11,585 bases of DNA from DAIODI01 sp036746875. Its GTDB lineage: Bacteria; Pseudomonadota; Alphaproteobacteria; Rhizobiales; Aestuariivirgaceae. A model generated the notes under the pieces. The model saw only the letters and a list, made by a program, of their open reading frames with translations. It made no database searches and was not told the DNA's origin. Positions 1-7,133 of the stretch are shown one piece after another. Both the position numbers and the translations under genes were made by a program. Within the stretch, counting starts at the first letter, position 1; every line of letters begins with the position of its first letter. The DNA lies in contig DAIODI010000087.1 of the NCBI GenBank assembly GCA_036746875.1, forward strand, positions 1-11,585, read 5' to 3'.

Positions 1-1
1 G

Positions 2-1345
2 ATCAGTGTGGAAGAAGCTGTCAGCGCGCTCGTCACGAAATCCGACAACGATGTGGAGACGGAGCTCGACGCGCGCATCTCAGGCAGCGAGCGAGCCTTC
101 GCCGAACGCATGACCCGCACCGCCCGCGCCATCGGCATGAGCCGCTCCACCTTCCGCAACGCCTCCGGCCTTCCCAATCCGCAGCAGCGCACCACGGCGC
201 GCGACATGGCCACGCTCGGCCTGCGGCTGCAGCGCGATTTCCCCCAGCACTTCGGTTACTTCAAGCTGTCGAGCTTCAACTATCGCGGCCGCATCATCCG
301 TAACCACAATCGTCTCCTCGGTAAGCTCGAGGGGGTGGACGGAATCAAAACCGGGTTCATCAACGCTTCCGGCTTCAATCTCGTCACCTCCGCCGGGCGT
401 GGATCAAAGCGCATCGTCGGCGTGGTGATGGGCGGAACCACCGGCAACGCCCGCAACCGCTACATGGCGGCGATGGTCAACGGTGCGTTCCCCAAGGCGA
501 AGGACGGCCGGGGCATCGCGCTCGCCCCTGGCAAGGCTCCGCAGGCGGCCGCCGGGGCGGAGGCCGTGCCGAAGCCGCGCCGGAAGGAAACCGCCCCTGT
601 CAAGGACCGCACGCCCGACCTGAACGAGCCAAACATGGCGCTCGTCCCGGCCGACGTCGCCAAAGATACCGACGAGTACGGCAACACCGAAGACGCCGGC
701 AGCCGCGAGGAAACCGTGGCGGCGACGCCGGGCGTGGGCCAGGTGGCCGTGACGGCGCCGGTTCCGGCCGCGCCGCCGGCAGCGCCCGCAGCCCCCGCGC
801 CGCCCGCAGCCCCTGCGCCGAAGCCGGTCGTCACCGCGCCGCCGGCCGGAAGCCTCACCATGGCGAGCCTCATCGGGACGGTGTCGGGCAAGAGCGACAG
901 CCTGTTTATCCAACGCAAGGCGGAAGCCCAGGCCACCGCCGCCGAGCCGATCGCCTTGCCGCAGGCGCCGGAGCCGACCGCCGCCGCGCTCGCGGCCGCC
1001 TCGCTCGCCGCCGCGCAGGCGCCCGGCACGCAGGTTGAGCCGGCCGCCACCACCGCGGCGCTGGGCACGGCAGACGGCTCTGGCGAGGTGCGCGGCGACA
1101 CCTGGGCGATCCAGATCGGCGCGTTCCCCTCGGAGGAAGGCGCACGTAACCGCCTCAAGGCCGCCCGGGCGGCGGCCGGAAAGCAGCTTCAGGGCAAGAA
1201 GGGCCTGATGCTGGCGGCGCAGAAGGATGGCCAGACGCTCTACCGTGCCCGCTTCCTCGGGTTCGGCGAGCGTGAAGCGCGCGACGCTTGCAGCGCGCTC
1301 ACCCGCAAGGGGTTGTCCTGCTTCGCCATCGCCCCGCAGGGTTGA
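2..1345 (+). CDS. D-alanyl-D-alanine carboxypeptidase (peptidase S11) with C-terminal SPOR domain, 5'-truncated
   Basis: This is the 3' part of a penicillin-binding-protein-5-type DD-carboxypeptidase, which removes the terminal D-Ala from peptidoglycan stem peptides in the periplasm. The reading frame is open to the left edge, so the signal peptide and catalytic SxxK motif lie outside; the GTG at 8 is an internal Val codon. The second active-site motif SDN (SxN) is at 41-49 and the KTG motif, inside VDGIKTGF, at 347-355. GMSRSTFRNASGLPN is the usual region after SxN. The catalytic domain ends near codon 165 counted from the GTG. A low-complexity Ala/Pro-rich linker of about 190 residues follows, then a SPOR domain (residues about 363-443: WAIQIGAFPSEEGARNRL, LYRARFLGF), which in known proteins binds denuded septal glycan. 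Inference: the enzyme is directed to division sites. It is convergent with the J-protein gene, with only 9 bases between stop codons. The family is secure; the paralogue (DacC/DacF-like) is not. Confidence 0.93.
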   Translation: MSVEEAVSALVTKSDNDVETELDARISGSERAFAERMTRTARAIGMSRSTFRNASGLPNPQQRTTARDMATLGLRLQRDFPQHFGYFKLSSFNYRGRIIRNHNRLLGKLEGVDGIKTGFINASGFNLVTSAGRGSKRIVGVVMGGTTGNARNRYMAAMVNGAFPKAKDGRGIALAPGKAPQAAAGAEAVPKPRRKETAPVKDRTPDLNEPNMALVPADVAKDTDEYGNTEDAGSREETVAATPGVGQVAVTAPVPAAPPAAPAAPAPPAAPAPKPVVTAPPAGSLTMASLIGTVSGKSDSLFIQRKAEAQATAAEPIALPQAPEPTAAALAAASLAAAQAPGTQVEPAATTAALGTADGSGEVRGDTWAIQIGAFPSEEGARNRLKAARAAAGKQLQGKKGLMLAAQKDGQTLYRARFLGFGEREARDACSALTRKGLSCFAIAPQG

Positions 1346-1354
1346 CGGCGGCCT

Positions 1355-2050
1355 TCACCCCAGCAGCACGTCCTTCGCCTGGTTGATCCGCGCGGCGATG
1401 TCCGCCGAGCCACCGCGGTCGGGATGATTCACCTTCATCATCCGGCGGTGGGCCGCCTTGATGTCGGCCTCGGTCGCGCCGTCGTTCAGCCCCAGCACGG
1501 CGAGCGCCTCGGCCCGGCTCATCGCGTTGCGCTGACGCCCGCCATAACTACCGCCGGACCGGGCGCGCCCCTGCGCCTCGCGCCGCCAGTCGGGGTCGCG
1601 TCTGTCGAGGTAGGCCTCGATCAGCATCAGCGACTGGTCGGCGACGGCCTCGCAGGCCTCGCGCACCTTCAGGAGATCGGCGATATCGAGCGACGACAGC
1701 AGCCGCCCCGCGAACACGCCGGCGCGCACCATGCCGTCGATGGAGCCGGTGTCGTGGTCGAGCTCCATGGCCAGCATGGATGTTTCAACCCGGGAGGTCT
1801 TGCCCGCGCCGGTCTGGCCCGGCCAGCCGTAGGGCTGGCGCATCCCCAGCATCTGCAGGCCGAACAGGAACACCGGCACGGCGACCGGAAACATGCCGCG
1901 CAACGTCAGCAGCCCGGCGAGCGCAATCGCGCCCGGTCCCACCACCTTGCGCATCACCCCCGCCACCTGCCCCGGATTGGTCCGCATAAAGACCTGGCTG
2001 AGCAGCGCCATGGCCACGAAGCCGGCGACGCCGGCGAGAACATAGGTCAC
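1355..2050 (-). CDS. membrane-anchored J-domain protein (TIM14/Pam18-like)
   Basis: The 231-residue product has an N-terminal membrane region (residues 3-21 and about 38-69, the second perhaps two short helices). A conserved soluble block follows (91-155: MELDHDTGSIDG, later LIEAYLDRRDPDWR), and then a C-terminal J domain (about 178-231) with the HPD motif at 209-211 inside KVNHPDRGG. J domains stimulate the ATPase of DnaK/Hsp70. The stretch HPDRGGS...ARINQAKDVL closely resembles the mitochondrial Pam18/Tim14 J domain. The start is the GTG at 2050-2048: it overlaps the TGA of the upstream VWA gene (GTGA), it has a GGAG eight bases before it, and it puts the hydrophobic segment at the very N-terminus. 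The frame stays open further upstream, but that part is a shadow of the VWA gene. Two-gene operon with the VWA protein. Inference: it recruits DnaK to the inner membrane for an unknown client. Family call is confident; the client is unknown. Confidence 0.88.
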   Translation of the reverse strand: MTYVLAGVAGFVAMALLSQVFMRTNPGQVAGVMRKVVGPGAIALAGLLTLRGMFPVAVPVFLFGLQMLGMRQPYGWPGQTGAGKTSRVETSMLAMELDHDTGSIDGMVRAGVFAGRLLSSLDIADLLKVREACEAVADQSLMLIEAYLDRRDPDWRREAQGRARSGGSYGGRQRNAMSRAEALAVLGLNDGATEADIKAAHRRMMKVNHPDRGGSADIAARINQAKDVLLG

Positions 2051-2781
2051 TTGAGCTGCTCCAGCAGCAGCGCCGCGCCGCCGCCCTTCTCGCGCGAATG
2101 ATCCGCCAGCGCCTGCCTGCCGCCCGCCGCATAGACGGCCACCGCCGCCAGCAGCTCCTTGAGCTGGCGCGCCGACGACTGGTCGAACCGGCACCAGGCG
2201 CCGCGCGTCAGCCGCGCGATCTCGCGGAAGGTGCGCTCGGCCATGGCGTCGTGGCCCTCCTGGAACAGGAACACCGGCACACCGAGAAGGCCGATCTCGC
2301 CCGCCTTGGCGCACAGCGCGTCGGGGTTCTCCTCCATGCAGTCGCCGACATAGACCACCGCGCCCACCCTCGCCGCCTTCGCCTCCTTCAGGACATGGGA
2401 GAGCACCTTGCCGATCTGCGTGGCGCCGCCGCGGCAATCGACCGAGGTCATGAGCTTCGCCAGCGCGTCCGGATGGCTGACCCATTTGGACGCCCGGCAT
2501 TCGCCGAAGCCGCGGAAGAACACCAGCTGGACGTCGAGCCCGCCGATCTTCGCCGTCTCGGCGAACATCCCGGACTGGATCTGCAACGCCCGATCCCAGG
2601 TCGGCTGGCGGCTCATGGTGGCGTCCATGGCGAACACCAACCGGCCGCGCTCGCCGGTCTTCGCCGCGACCGGTTTCATGGCGTTCACCTGGGCGAGAAA
2701 CTCCGCCACCGCCGCCTCGCCGCCGGACGCCGAAGGCGGCTTGCCGCCGAGGCGTTGCGCCGGAACCTTTGCGTTGGTCAT
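2047..2781 (-). CDS. VWA-like (von Willebrand factor A fold) protein of unknown function
   Basis: The 244-residue protein has no signal peptide or membrane segment, so it is probably cytoplasmic. After a Ala/Gly-rich N-terminus, residues 47-57 (GRLVFAMDATMS) form a typical first strand of a VWA/Rossmann-like domain with a MIDAS-type DxTxS motif, slightly off the classic DxSxS. GGATQIG (118-124) supplies the second-loop Thr, and AVVYVGDCMEE (141-151) gives the strand plus the acidic third-loop position. The domain fills about residues 45-215. Such domains bind metal through the MIDAS loop and mediate protein assembly, often beside AAA+ ATPases; none is adjacent here. The ATG at 2781 is preceded by AGAGGA at a suitable distance. 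Its last codons overlap the start of the membrane J-protein (GTGA), so translation is probably coupled and the products may work together. The intrinsic terminator after putA makes the pair a separate transcription unit. Partner and function are unknown. Confidence 0.82.
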   Translation of the reverse strand: MTNAKVPAQRLGGKPPSASGGEAAVAEFLAQVNAMKPVAAKTGERGRLVFAMDATMSRQPTWDRALQIQSGMFAETAKIGGLDVQLVFFRGFGECRASKWVSHPDALAKLMTSVDCRGGATQIGKVLSHVLKEAKAARVGAVVYVGDCMEENPDALCAKAGEIGLLGVPVFLFQEGHDAMAERTFREIARLTRGAWCRFDQSSARQLKELLAAVAVYAAGGRQALADHSREKGGGAALLLEQLK

Positions 2782-2843
2782 CTCTGGTCCTCTTGGGCCG
2801 GGCTTCCTGGCCAGGTTCCCTCTTAACGTGGGGGCCGTTCCGG

Positions 2844-2871
2844 AAAAGATAAAGGGTTTGACTTGAAACCC
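2844..2871 (-). terminator. Rho-independent terminator downstream of putA
   Basis: On the minus strand a perfect 6-bp stem, GGGTTT / AAACCC (2871-2866 with 2859-2854), has a 6-nt loop (CAAGTC). It is followed directly by a T-rich tail, TTTATCTTTT (2853-2844). It lies about 40 bases after the putA stop codon and 63 bases before the VWA start, so it should end the putA transcript and isolate the VWA-J pair. The stem is short for a GC-rich genome, but the U-tract is the clearest in the window. Confidence 0.7.
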
Positions 2872-2885
2872 CGTCCTTGCGGGTG

Positions 2886-2900
2886 AGCGGATTTTCCGCT
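2886..2900 (-). repeat. short perfect inverted repeat after putA stop
   Basis: AGCGGA / TCCGCT with a 3-nt loop forms a 15-base hairpin 11 bases after the putA stop codon and just before the terminator. It could be an auxiliary 3'-end structure protecting the putA mRNA; it has no U-tract of its own. Purely structural call. Confidence 0.4.
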
Positions 2901-2911
2901 GCGGCGGCGGT

Positions 2912-5900
2912 TCACGCCTCGCCCGCCTCCATCGACATCAGCGCCGCATTGCCGCCCGACGCCGTGGTGTCCACCGAGACGACCCGCTCGCAAGCGAAGC
3001 GCGGCAGGTAGTGCGGCCCGCCCGCCTTCGGACCCGTGCCCGAAAGTCCCTCGCCGCCGAACGGTTGGGCCTCCACCACCGCGCCGATCTGGTTGCGGTT
3101 GACGTACATGTTGCCCACCCGCGCCCGCGCCTTCACCTGCTCCACCGTCTTCTCAATGCGGGTGTGAAGGCCGAGCGTCAGCCCAAAACCCTTGGCGTTG
3201 AGCTGGTCGATCACCTCGTCCAGCCGGTCGGCGCGGTAGCGCACCACGTGCAGGACAGGCCCGAACACCTCTCGCTCCAGGGGCCTGAGGTCCGGCAGCT
3301 CGAAGGCGACGGGGGCGAAGCACGTCCCCGCCTTCGTCTCGGGACCGAGGCGGCATTCGGCGAGCACCCTGAAGCGGGCGGCCATGGCGTTGCGGTGCCG
3401 TTGCAACATCGCGCGGGCCTCCTCGTCGATCACCGGGCCGACATCGGTTGCGTAGTCGCCCGGGTCGCCAACGACCAGCTCCTGCATGGCGCCCGCAAGC
3501 ATGTCGGTCACCTTCTTCGCCACGTCCTCCTGCACGATGAGGATGCGCGCCGCCGAACAGCGCTGCCCGGCGCTGTCGAAGGCCGAGGCGACGCAGTCGC
3601 GCACCGCCTGTTCGGGAAGCGCGGAGGAATCGACGATCATCGCGTTCATGCCGCCGGTTTCGGCGATGAACGGCACGATGGGGCCGGAGCGCGCCGCCAG
3701 CCCCCGGTTGATAACCGCGGCGGTGTCGTTGGAGCCGGTGAAGGCGACGCCGGCGAGGCGCGCATCCGCCAGCAACCGCCTGCCGATGCGGGCGCCGTCG
3801 CCCGGAAGCAGCGCCAGCGCCTCGCCGGGCACGCCGGCGCGGTGGAGCAGCGTCACAGCCGTATGGGCCACGAGCGGCGTCTGCTCGGCGGGCTTGGCGA
3901 TCGCCGCGTTGCCCGCCGCCAGCGCCGCCGCCACCTGGCCGGTGAAGATCGCCAGCGGGAAGTTCCACGGGCTGATGCAGGCGAATACGCCGCGCCCGTG
4001 GAGCTTCAGCGTGTTGCGCTCGCCGGTGGGTCCGGGCAGCGCCTGCGGTTCGGCGAACTGCGCCCGCGCGCGGGCGGCGTAGTAGCGCAGGAAATCCACC
4101 GCCTCGCGAAGGTCGGCCTGGGCGTTGTCGAGGGTCTTGCCCGCCTCGCGCACCAGAAGATCGATCAGCCGGGCGCGCTCCGCCTCGTAGAGGTTCGCCG
4201 CCGCCTCCAGGATCGTGGCCCGCGCCTCACCGCCCGTCCGGTCCCAGCCGACGTAAGCGCCATGCGCGGCGGCGAGCGCGGCGTCGATGTCGGCGTCGGC
4301 CGCCTCGCGCACCTCGCCCACCCGGACGCTGCGGTTCTGCGGCGACGTTACGGGCGCAGGCGCAAGCCCGCCCGCCCCGTTCGCGCCTGCCCGCACCGGC
4401 CCGGCGGAAACCGGAGATGCGGCGGCGGCGCGCATGTCGGCCACCAGGGCGGCGCGGGTACGCTCGTCCCACAGCGGCGCCCCGGCGGAGTTGACGCGCG
4501 GCGCGAACAGGTCGCGCGGCAGGGGGATGCGGGGGTTGGGAATGGCCTTGAGCTTCGCCACCTCGTCCACCGGATCGGCGATGATCGCCTCGATGGGCGC
4601 CTCGTCGTCAGCCAGACGGTTGACGAACGAGGTGTTGGCGCCGTTTTCGAGCAGGCGGCGCACGAGATAGGCGAGCAGGTCTTCGTGGCTCCCCACCGGC
4701 GCATAGATCCGGCAGGGAATGTCGAGCCGGTCGCGCCCCACCACCTCGGCGTAGAGCGCCTGGCCCATGCCGTGCAGGCGCTGGAACTCGAAGGCGCGGT
4801 CGTTGCCCGCCATGGTCGCCACGGCGGCGACGGTGTGGGCGTTGTGGGTGGCGAACTGCGGGTAGAACCGGCTGCGGCGCGTCAGCAGGTAGCGCGCGCA
4901 GGCGAGGTAGGAGACATCGGTCGAGACCTTGCGGGTGAACAGCGGGTAGCCCTCGTATCCCGCCTCCTGCGAGCGCTTGATCTCGCTGTCCCAGTAGGCG
5001 CCCTTGACGAGGCGCACCGGCAGCCGCCGCCCGGTCTGCTCCGCCAGCGCCGCCAGCCATTCGAGGGTGGGCAACGCGCGCTTGCCGTAGGCCTGCACGG
5101 CCAGCCCGAGGCCGTTCCAGCCGGCGAGCGCGGGCGATGCGGCGAGGCGGGCGAACAGCTCCAGCGACATGTCGAGCCGGTCCACCTCCTCGGCGTCGAT
5201 GGTGAGGCCGATGTGCGAAGCCTTCGCCGCCCGCGCCAGACCTTCGACGCGCGGCAGAAGCTCGGCGAGCGCCCGCGCCCGCGCCTTCTCCTGATAGCGC
5301 GGATGCAGCGCCGAGAGCTTCACCGACAACGAGGGCCTGGCGAAGATGTCCGCGCCGTTGGCGCCGTTCATCGCGCCCGCCGCCTTGCCCACCGCGTCGA
5401 GCGCGGCGGCGTAGGCGGCGAGATAGCGCTCCGCGTCATGCGCCGTCATCGCCGCTTCGCCCAGCATGTCGTAGGAGAAGCGATAGCCCTCCTGCTCCAG
5501 CGGTTTCGCCACGCCGAGCGCCTCCCGGATGGTGCGCCCGAGCACGAACTGCCTGCCCATGATCCGCATCGCCTGCCGCATGGCCTGGCGGATGATCGGC
5601 TCGCCCGAGCGCGACACCAGCCGCCCGAGGATGCCGGAGAAATCGGCGGTCTTGAGCCCGCCGAGCTCCAGCACCCGGCCGGTCATCATCAGCCCCCAGG
5701 CGGAGGCGTTGACGAACAGCGACTCCGACTGGCCGAGGTGGCGCTGCCAGTCGCGCCCGCCGATCTTGTCGGCGATCAGCCTGTCGGCGGTCTCCGCGTC
5801 GGGGATGCGCAGCAGCGCCTCGGCGAGGCACATCAGCACCACCCCTTCCTCGGACGAGAGCGAATACTCCTGCATGAACTCGTCCACGCCGCCGCGCGCG

Positions 5901-6064
5901 CGGCCATGCCGCACCGCCTCGACGAGCCGCCGGGCGAGGCTTGCGGTCTCCGCCGCTTCGGCCGGCGAAAGACGCGCGGCGAGCGCCAGCGACCGCACCG
6001 TTTGCGCCTCGTCGGCAAACAGCATGGCGGCGATGGCGGAGCGGTCGGGCACGGCGGCGGTCAT
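2912..6064 (-). CDS. putA: bifunctional proline dehydrogenase / L-glutamate gamma-semialdehyde (P5C) dehydrogenase PutA
   Basis: The 1050-residue enzyme oxidises proline to glutamate in two steps: FAD-dependent proline dehydrogenase with electrons to the quinone pool, then NAD-dependent aldehyde oxidation. Order: N-terminal helical region with the characteristic MQEYSLSSEEGVVLMCLAEA (64-83); PRODH barrel (about 190-485) with SVKLSALHPRYQ (247-258), LTIDAEEVDRLDMSLELF (287-304), RLVKGAYWDSEIKRSQ (351-366) and YPQFATHNAHT (401-411); linker; ALDH domain (about 565-1030) with SPWNFPLAIFTGQ, catalytic Glu802 in AETGG and catalytic Cys836 in GQRCSA. No ribbon-helix-helix domain precedes the PRODH part, so this is not the trifunctional, self-repressing type of Escherichia coli; it is close to the short PutAs of rhizobia. 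The ATG at 6064 has GAGGA seven bases upstream. It is divergent from panC and ends at an intrinsic terminator. A regulator such as the Lrp-type PutR is expected by analogy but is not in the window. Confidence 0.97.
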   Translation of the reverse strand: MTAAVPDRSAIAAMLFADEAQTVRSLALAARLSPAEAAETASLARRLVEAVRHGRARGGVDEFMQEYSLSSEEGVVLMCLAEALLRIPDAETADRLIADKIGGRDWQRHLGQSESLFVNASAWGLMMTGRVLELGGLKTADFSGILGRLVSRSGEPIIRQAMRQAMRIMGRQFVLGRTIREALGVAKPLEQEGYRFSYDMLGEAAMTAHDAERYLAAYAAALDAVGKAAGAMNGANGADIFARPSLSVKLSALHPRYQEKARARALAELLPRVEGLARAAKASHIGLTIDAEEVDRLDMSLELFARLAASPALAGWNGLGLAVQAYGKRALPTLEWLAALAEQTGRRLPVRLVKGAYWDSEIKRSQEAGYEGYPLFTRKVSTDVSYLACARYLLTRRSRFYPQFATHNAHTVAAVATMAGNDRAFEFQRLHGMGQALYAEVVGRDRLDIPCRIYAPVGSHEDLLAYLVRRLLENGANTSFVNRLADDEAPIEAIIADPVDEVAKLKAIPNPRIPLPRDLFAPRVNSAGAPLWDERTRAALVADMRAAAASPVSAGPVRAGANGAGGLAPAPVTSPQNRSVRVGEVREAADADIDAALAAAHGAYVGWDRTGGEARATILEAAANLYEAERARLIDLLVREAGKTLDNAQADLREAVDFLRYYAARARAQFAEPQALPGPTGERNTLKLHGRGVFACISPWNFPLAIFTGQVAAALAAGNAAIAKPAEQTPLVAHTAVTLLHRAGVPGEALALLPGDGARIGRRLLADARLAGVAFTGSNDTAAVINRGLAARSGPIVPFIAETGGMNAMIVDSSALPEQAVRDCVASAFDSAGQRCSAARILIVQEDVAKKVTDMLAGAMQELVVGDPGDYATDVGPVIDEEARAMLQRHRNAMAARFRVLAECRLGPETKAGTCFAPVAFELPDLRPLEREVFGPVLHVVRYRADRLDEVIDQLNAKGFGLTLGLHTRIEKTVEQVKARARVGNMYVNRNQIGAVVEAQPFGGEGLSGTGPKAGGPHYLPRFACERVVSVDTTASGGNAALMSMEAGEA

Positions 6065-6165
6065 GGCGCGATCCTCAAACGGCGGAAACGAAACGCCAGT
6101 CTAGCGTCGGTTCGGCCAACAGGCCATTGCGGGGGTGTCGCGCTCTCCCTTAAGAAGGCTTTCGC
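6065..6165. promoter_or_regulatory. divergent putA-panC promoter region
   Basis: This 101-base gap between two divergent start codons must carry promoters for both genes. Ribosome binding sites are visible: GAGGA seven bases before the putA ATG and AAGAAGG (6152-6158) seven bases before the panC ATG. On the putA side the element CGTTT occurs three times within about 25 bases, next to a TAGACT hexamer that could be a -10. No convincing paired -35/-10 could be assigned on either strand, so the promoter call rests on gene orientation. Confidence 0.5.
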
Positions 6166-7017
6166 ATGTCGAACCCGGTCGAGATCGTCCGCACCGTCGA
6201 GGAGCTTCGCGCCACGGTCGCCCGCTGGCGGCGGCAGGGCCACCGCGTGGCGGTGGTTCCGACTATGGGCGCGCTGCACGACGGCCACCTCGCGCTGGTG
6301 CGCCAGGGGTTGCGTCACGCGGGGCGCGTGGTGGTGACGATCTTCGTCAACCCGAAGCAGTTCGCCGCCACCGAGGACCTGTCGCGCTATCCCCGCGACG
6401 AGGCGGGCGATGTGGCGAAGCTTGAGGCCGCCGGCGCGCACCTGGTGTTCGCGCCGCCGCCGGAAGAGGTCTACCCGGAAGGCTTCGCGACGGAGGTCGT
6501 GGTGGGAGGGCCGGCGGCGGCGGGGCTTGAGGATCGGTTCCGGCCGCACTTCTTCACCGGCGTGGCGACGGTGGTGGCGAAGCTGTTCATCGCCGCCGGC
6601 GCCGACTACGCCATGTTCGGCGAGAAGGACTACCAGCAGCTTCTCGTCGTCACCCAGATAGCGCGAGACCTGGGGCTTGCGGTGCAGGTTATCGGCGTCG
6701 AAACCTCCCGCGAGCCGGACGGCCTCGCGATGTCGTCGCGCAACGCCTATCTCTCGGTTGCAGAACGCGCCCAGGCGCCGGCTATCATCCGGGCGCTCGA
6801 ACGGGCGCGCGACGACATCCGGGCCGGGACGCCCCCGGCGCAGGCGGCGGCGGCGGCGGAACAGGCTCTCGCCGGGGCGGGGTTCCGGGTGGATTATGTC
6901 GCCGCCCGCAACGCCCGCACGCTCGCCGAACCGGTAGCCGTCACCGAGCCGCTGCGCCTGCTCGCGACCGCCTGGCTGGGATCGACGCGGCTGATCGACA
7001 ACATCGGGGTGGATTGA
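6166..7017 (+). CDS. panC: pantothenate synthetase (pantoate-beta-alanine ligase)
   Basis: The 283-residue cytoplasmic ligase condenses pantoate with beta-alanine, using ATP through a pantoyl-adenylate, to make pantothenate, the CoA precursor. The nucleotidyltransferase signature PTMGALHDGH (32-41, HIGH-type) is present, as are FVNPKQF (60-66; the family usually has FVNPTQF), RPHFFTGVATVVAKLF (126-141), FGEKDYQQL (151-159) and the KMSKS-type MSSRN (189-193). The length is normal and the protein complete. The ATG at 6166 is supported by AAGAAGG seven bases upstream and by the family's usual N-terminus (VRTVEELRATV). panB, often adjacent to panC in related bacteria, is not next to it; the downstream gene lies on the other strand, so panC is probably monocistronic. 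The Thr-to-Lys change in FVNPKQF is conservative in position and unlikely to inactivate the enzyme. Confidence 0.97.
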   Translation: MSNPVEIVRTVEELRATVARWRRQGHRVAVVPTMGALHDGHLALVRQGLRHAGRVVVTIFVNPKQFAATEDLSRYPRDEAGDVAKLEAAGAHLVFAPPPEEVYPEGFATEVVVGGPAAAGLEDRFRPHFFTGVATVVAKLFIAAGADYAMFGEKDYQQLLVVTQIARDLGLAVQVIGVETSREPDGLAMSSRNAYLSVAERAQAPAIIRALERARDDIRAGTPPAQAAAAAEQALAGAGFRVDYVAARNARTLAEPVAVTEPLRLLATAWLGSTRLIDNIGVD

Positions 7018-7039
7018 CGCGCGCTCCCTGTCGTCTTCA

Positions 7040-7090
7040 CCGGGCTTGACCCGGCGATCGTTTTCGACCCGGGAAAGCGAGCCCGTCGAA
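7040..7090. repeat. pair of palindromic elements downstream of panC
   Basis: Two small inverted repeats follow the panC stop. The first is CCGGG-cttga-CCCGG (7040-7054); CGGGCTTGACCCGG is the core of a palindromic intergenic repeat found in many alphaproteobacterial genomes (recalled, not searched). The second is TTCGA..CGGG / CCCGTCGAA (7063-7090, 9 paired bases with a 2-nt bulge and an 8-nt loop). Neither has a U-tract, so they are not standard terminators, although they may stabilise the panC 3' end or slow transcription between the convergent genes. Confidence 0.5.
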
Positions 7091-7133
7091 CGGCCGAGGC
7101 GGCGGCCTTTACGCAGTCAGGTCGGATCACACC

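Noticed and set aside
460..1158. Large minus-strand open frames opposite the carboxypeptidase linker
   Set aside because: They mirror the Ala/Pro-rich linker (giving Ala/Gly or Arg-rich antisense products) and have no recognisable domain.
2051..2500. Upstream extension of the J-protein frame towards 2500
   Set aside because: The extension lies within the VWA gene in another frame and is Gly/Arg-rich; the GTG at 2050 places the membrane segment at the N-terminus and has a ribosome binding site.
6127..6155. TTGCGG and TTAAGA with 17-base spacing as a panC promoter
   Set aside because: The supposed -10 overlaps the AAGAAGG ribosome site and would put the transcript start at the start codon; it is better read as the ribosome binding site.
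3011..6337. Very long open frame on the plus strand (1108 codons) opposite putA
   Set aside because: The product is a His/Arg/Gly/Leu-rich string with no domain, as expected for the antisense of a high-GC gene; the minus-strand putA frame matches its family from end to end.
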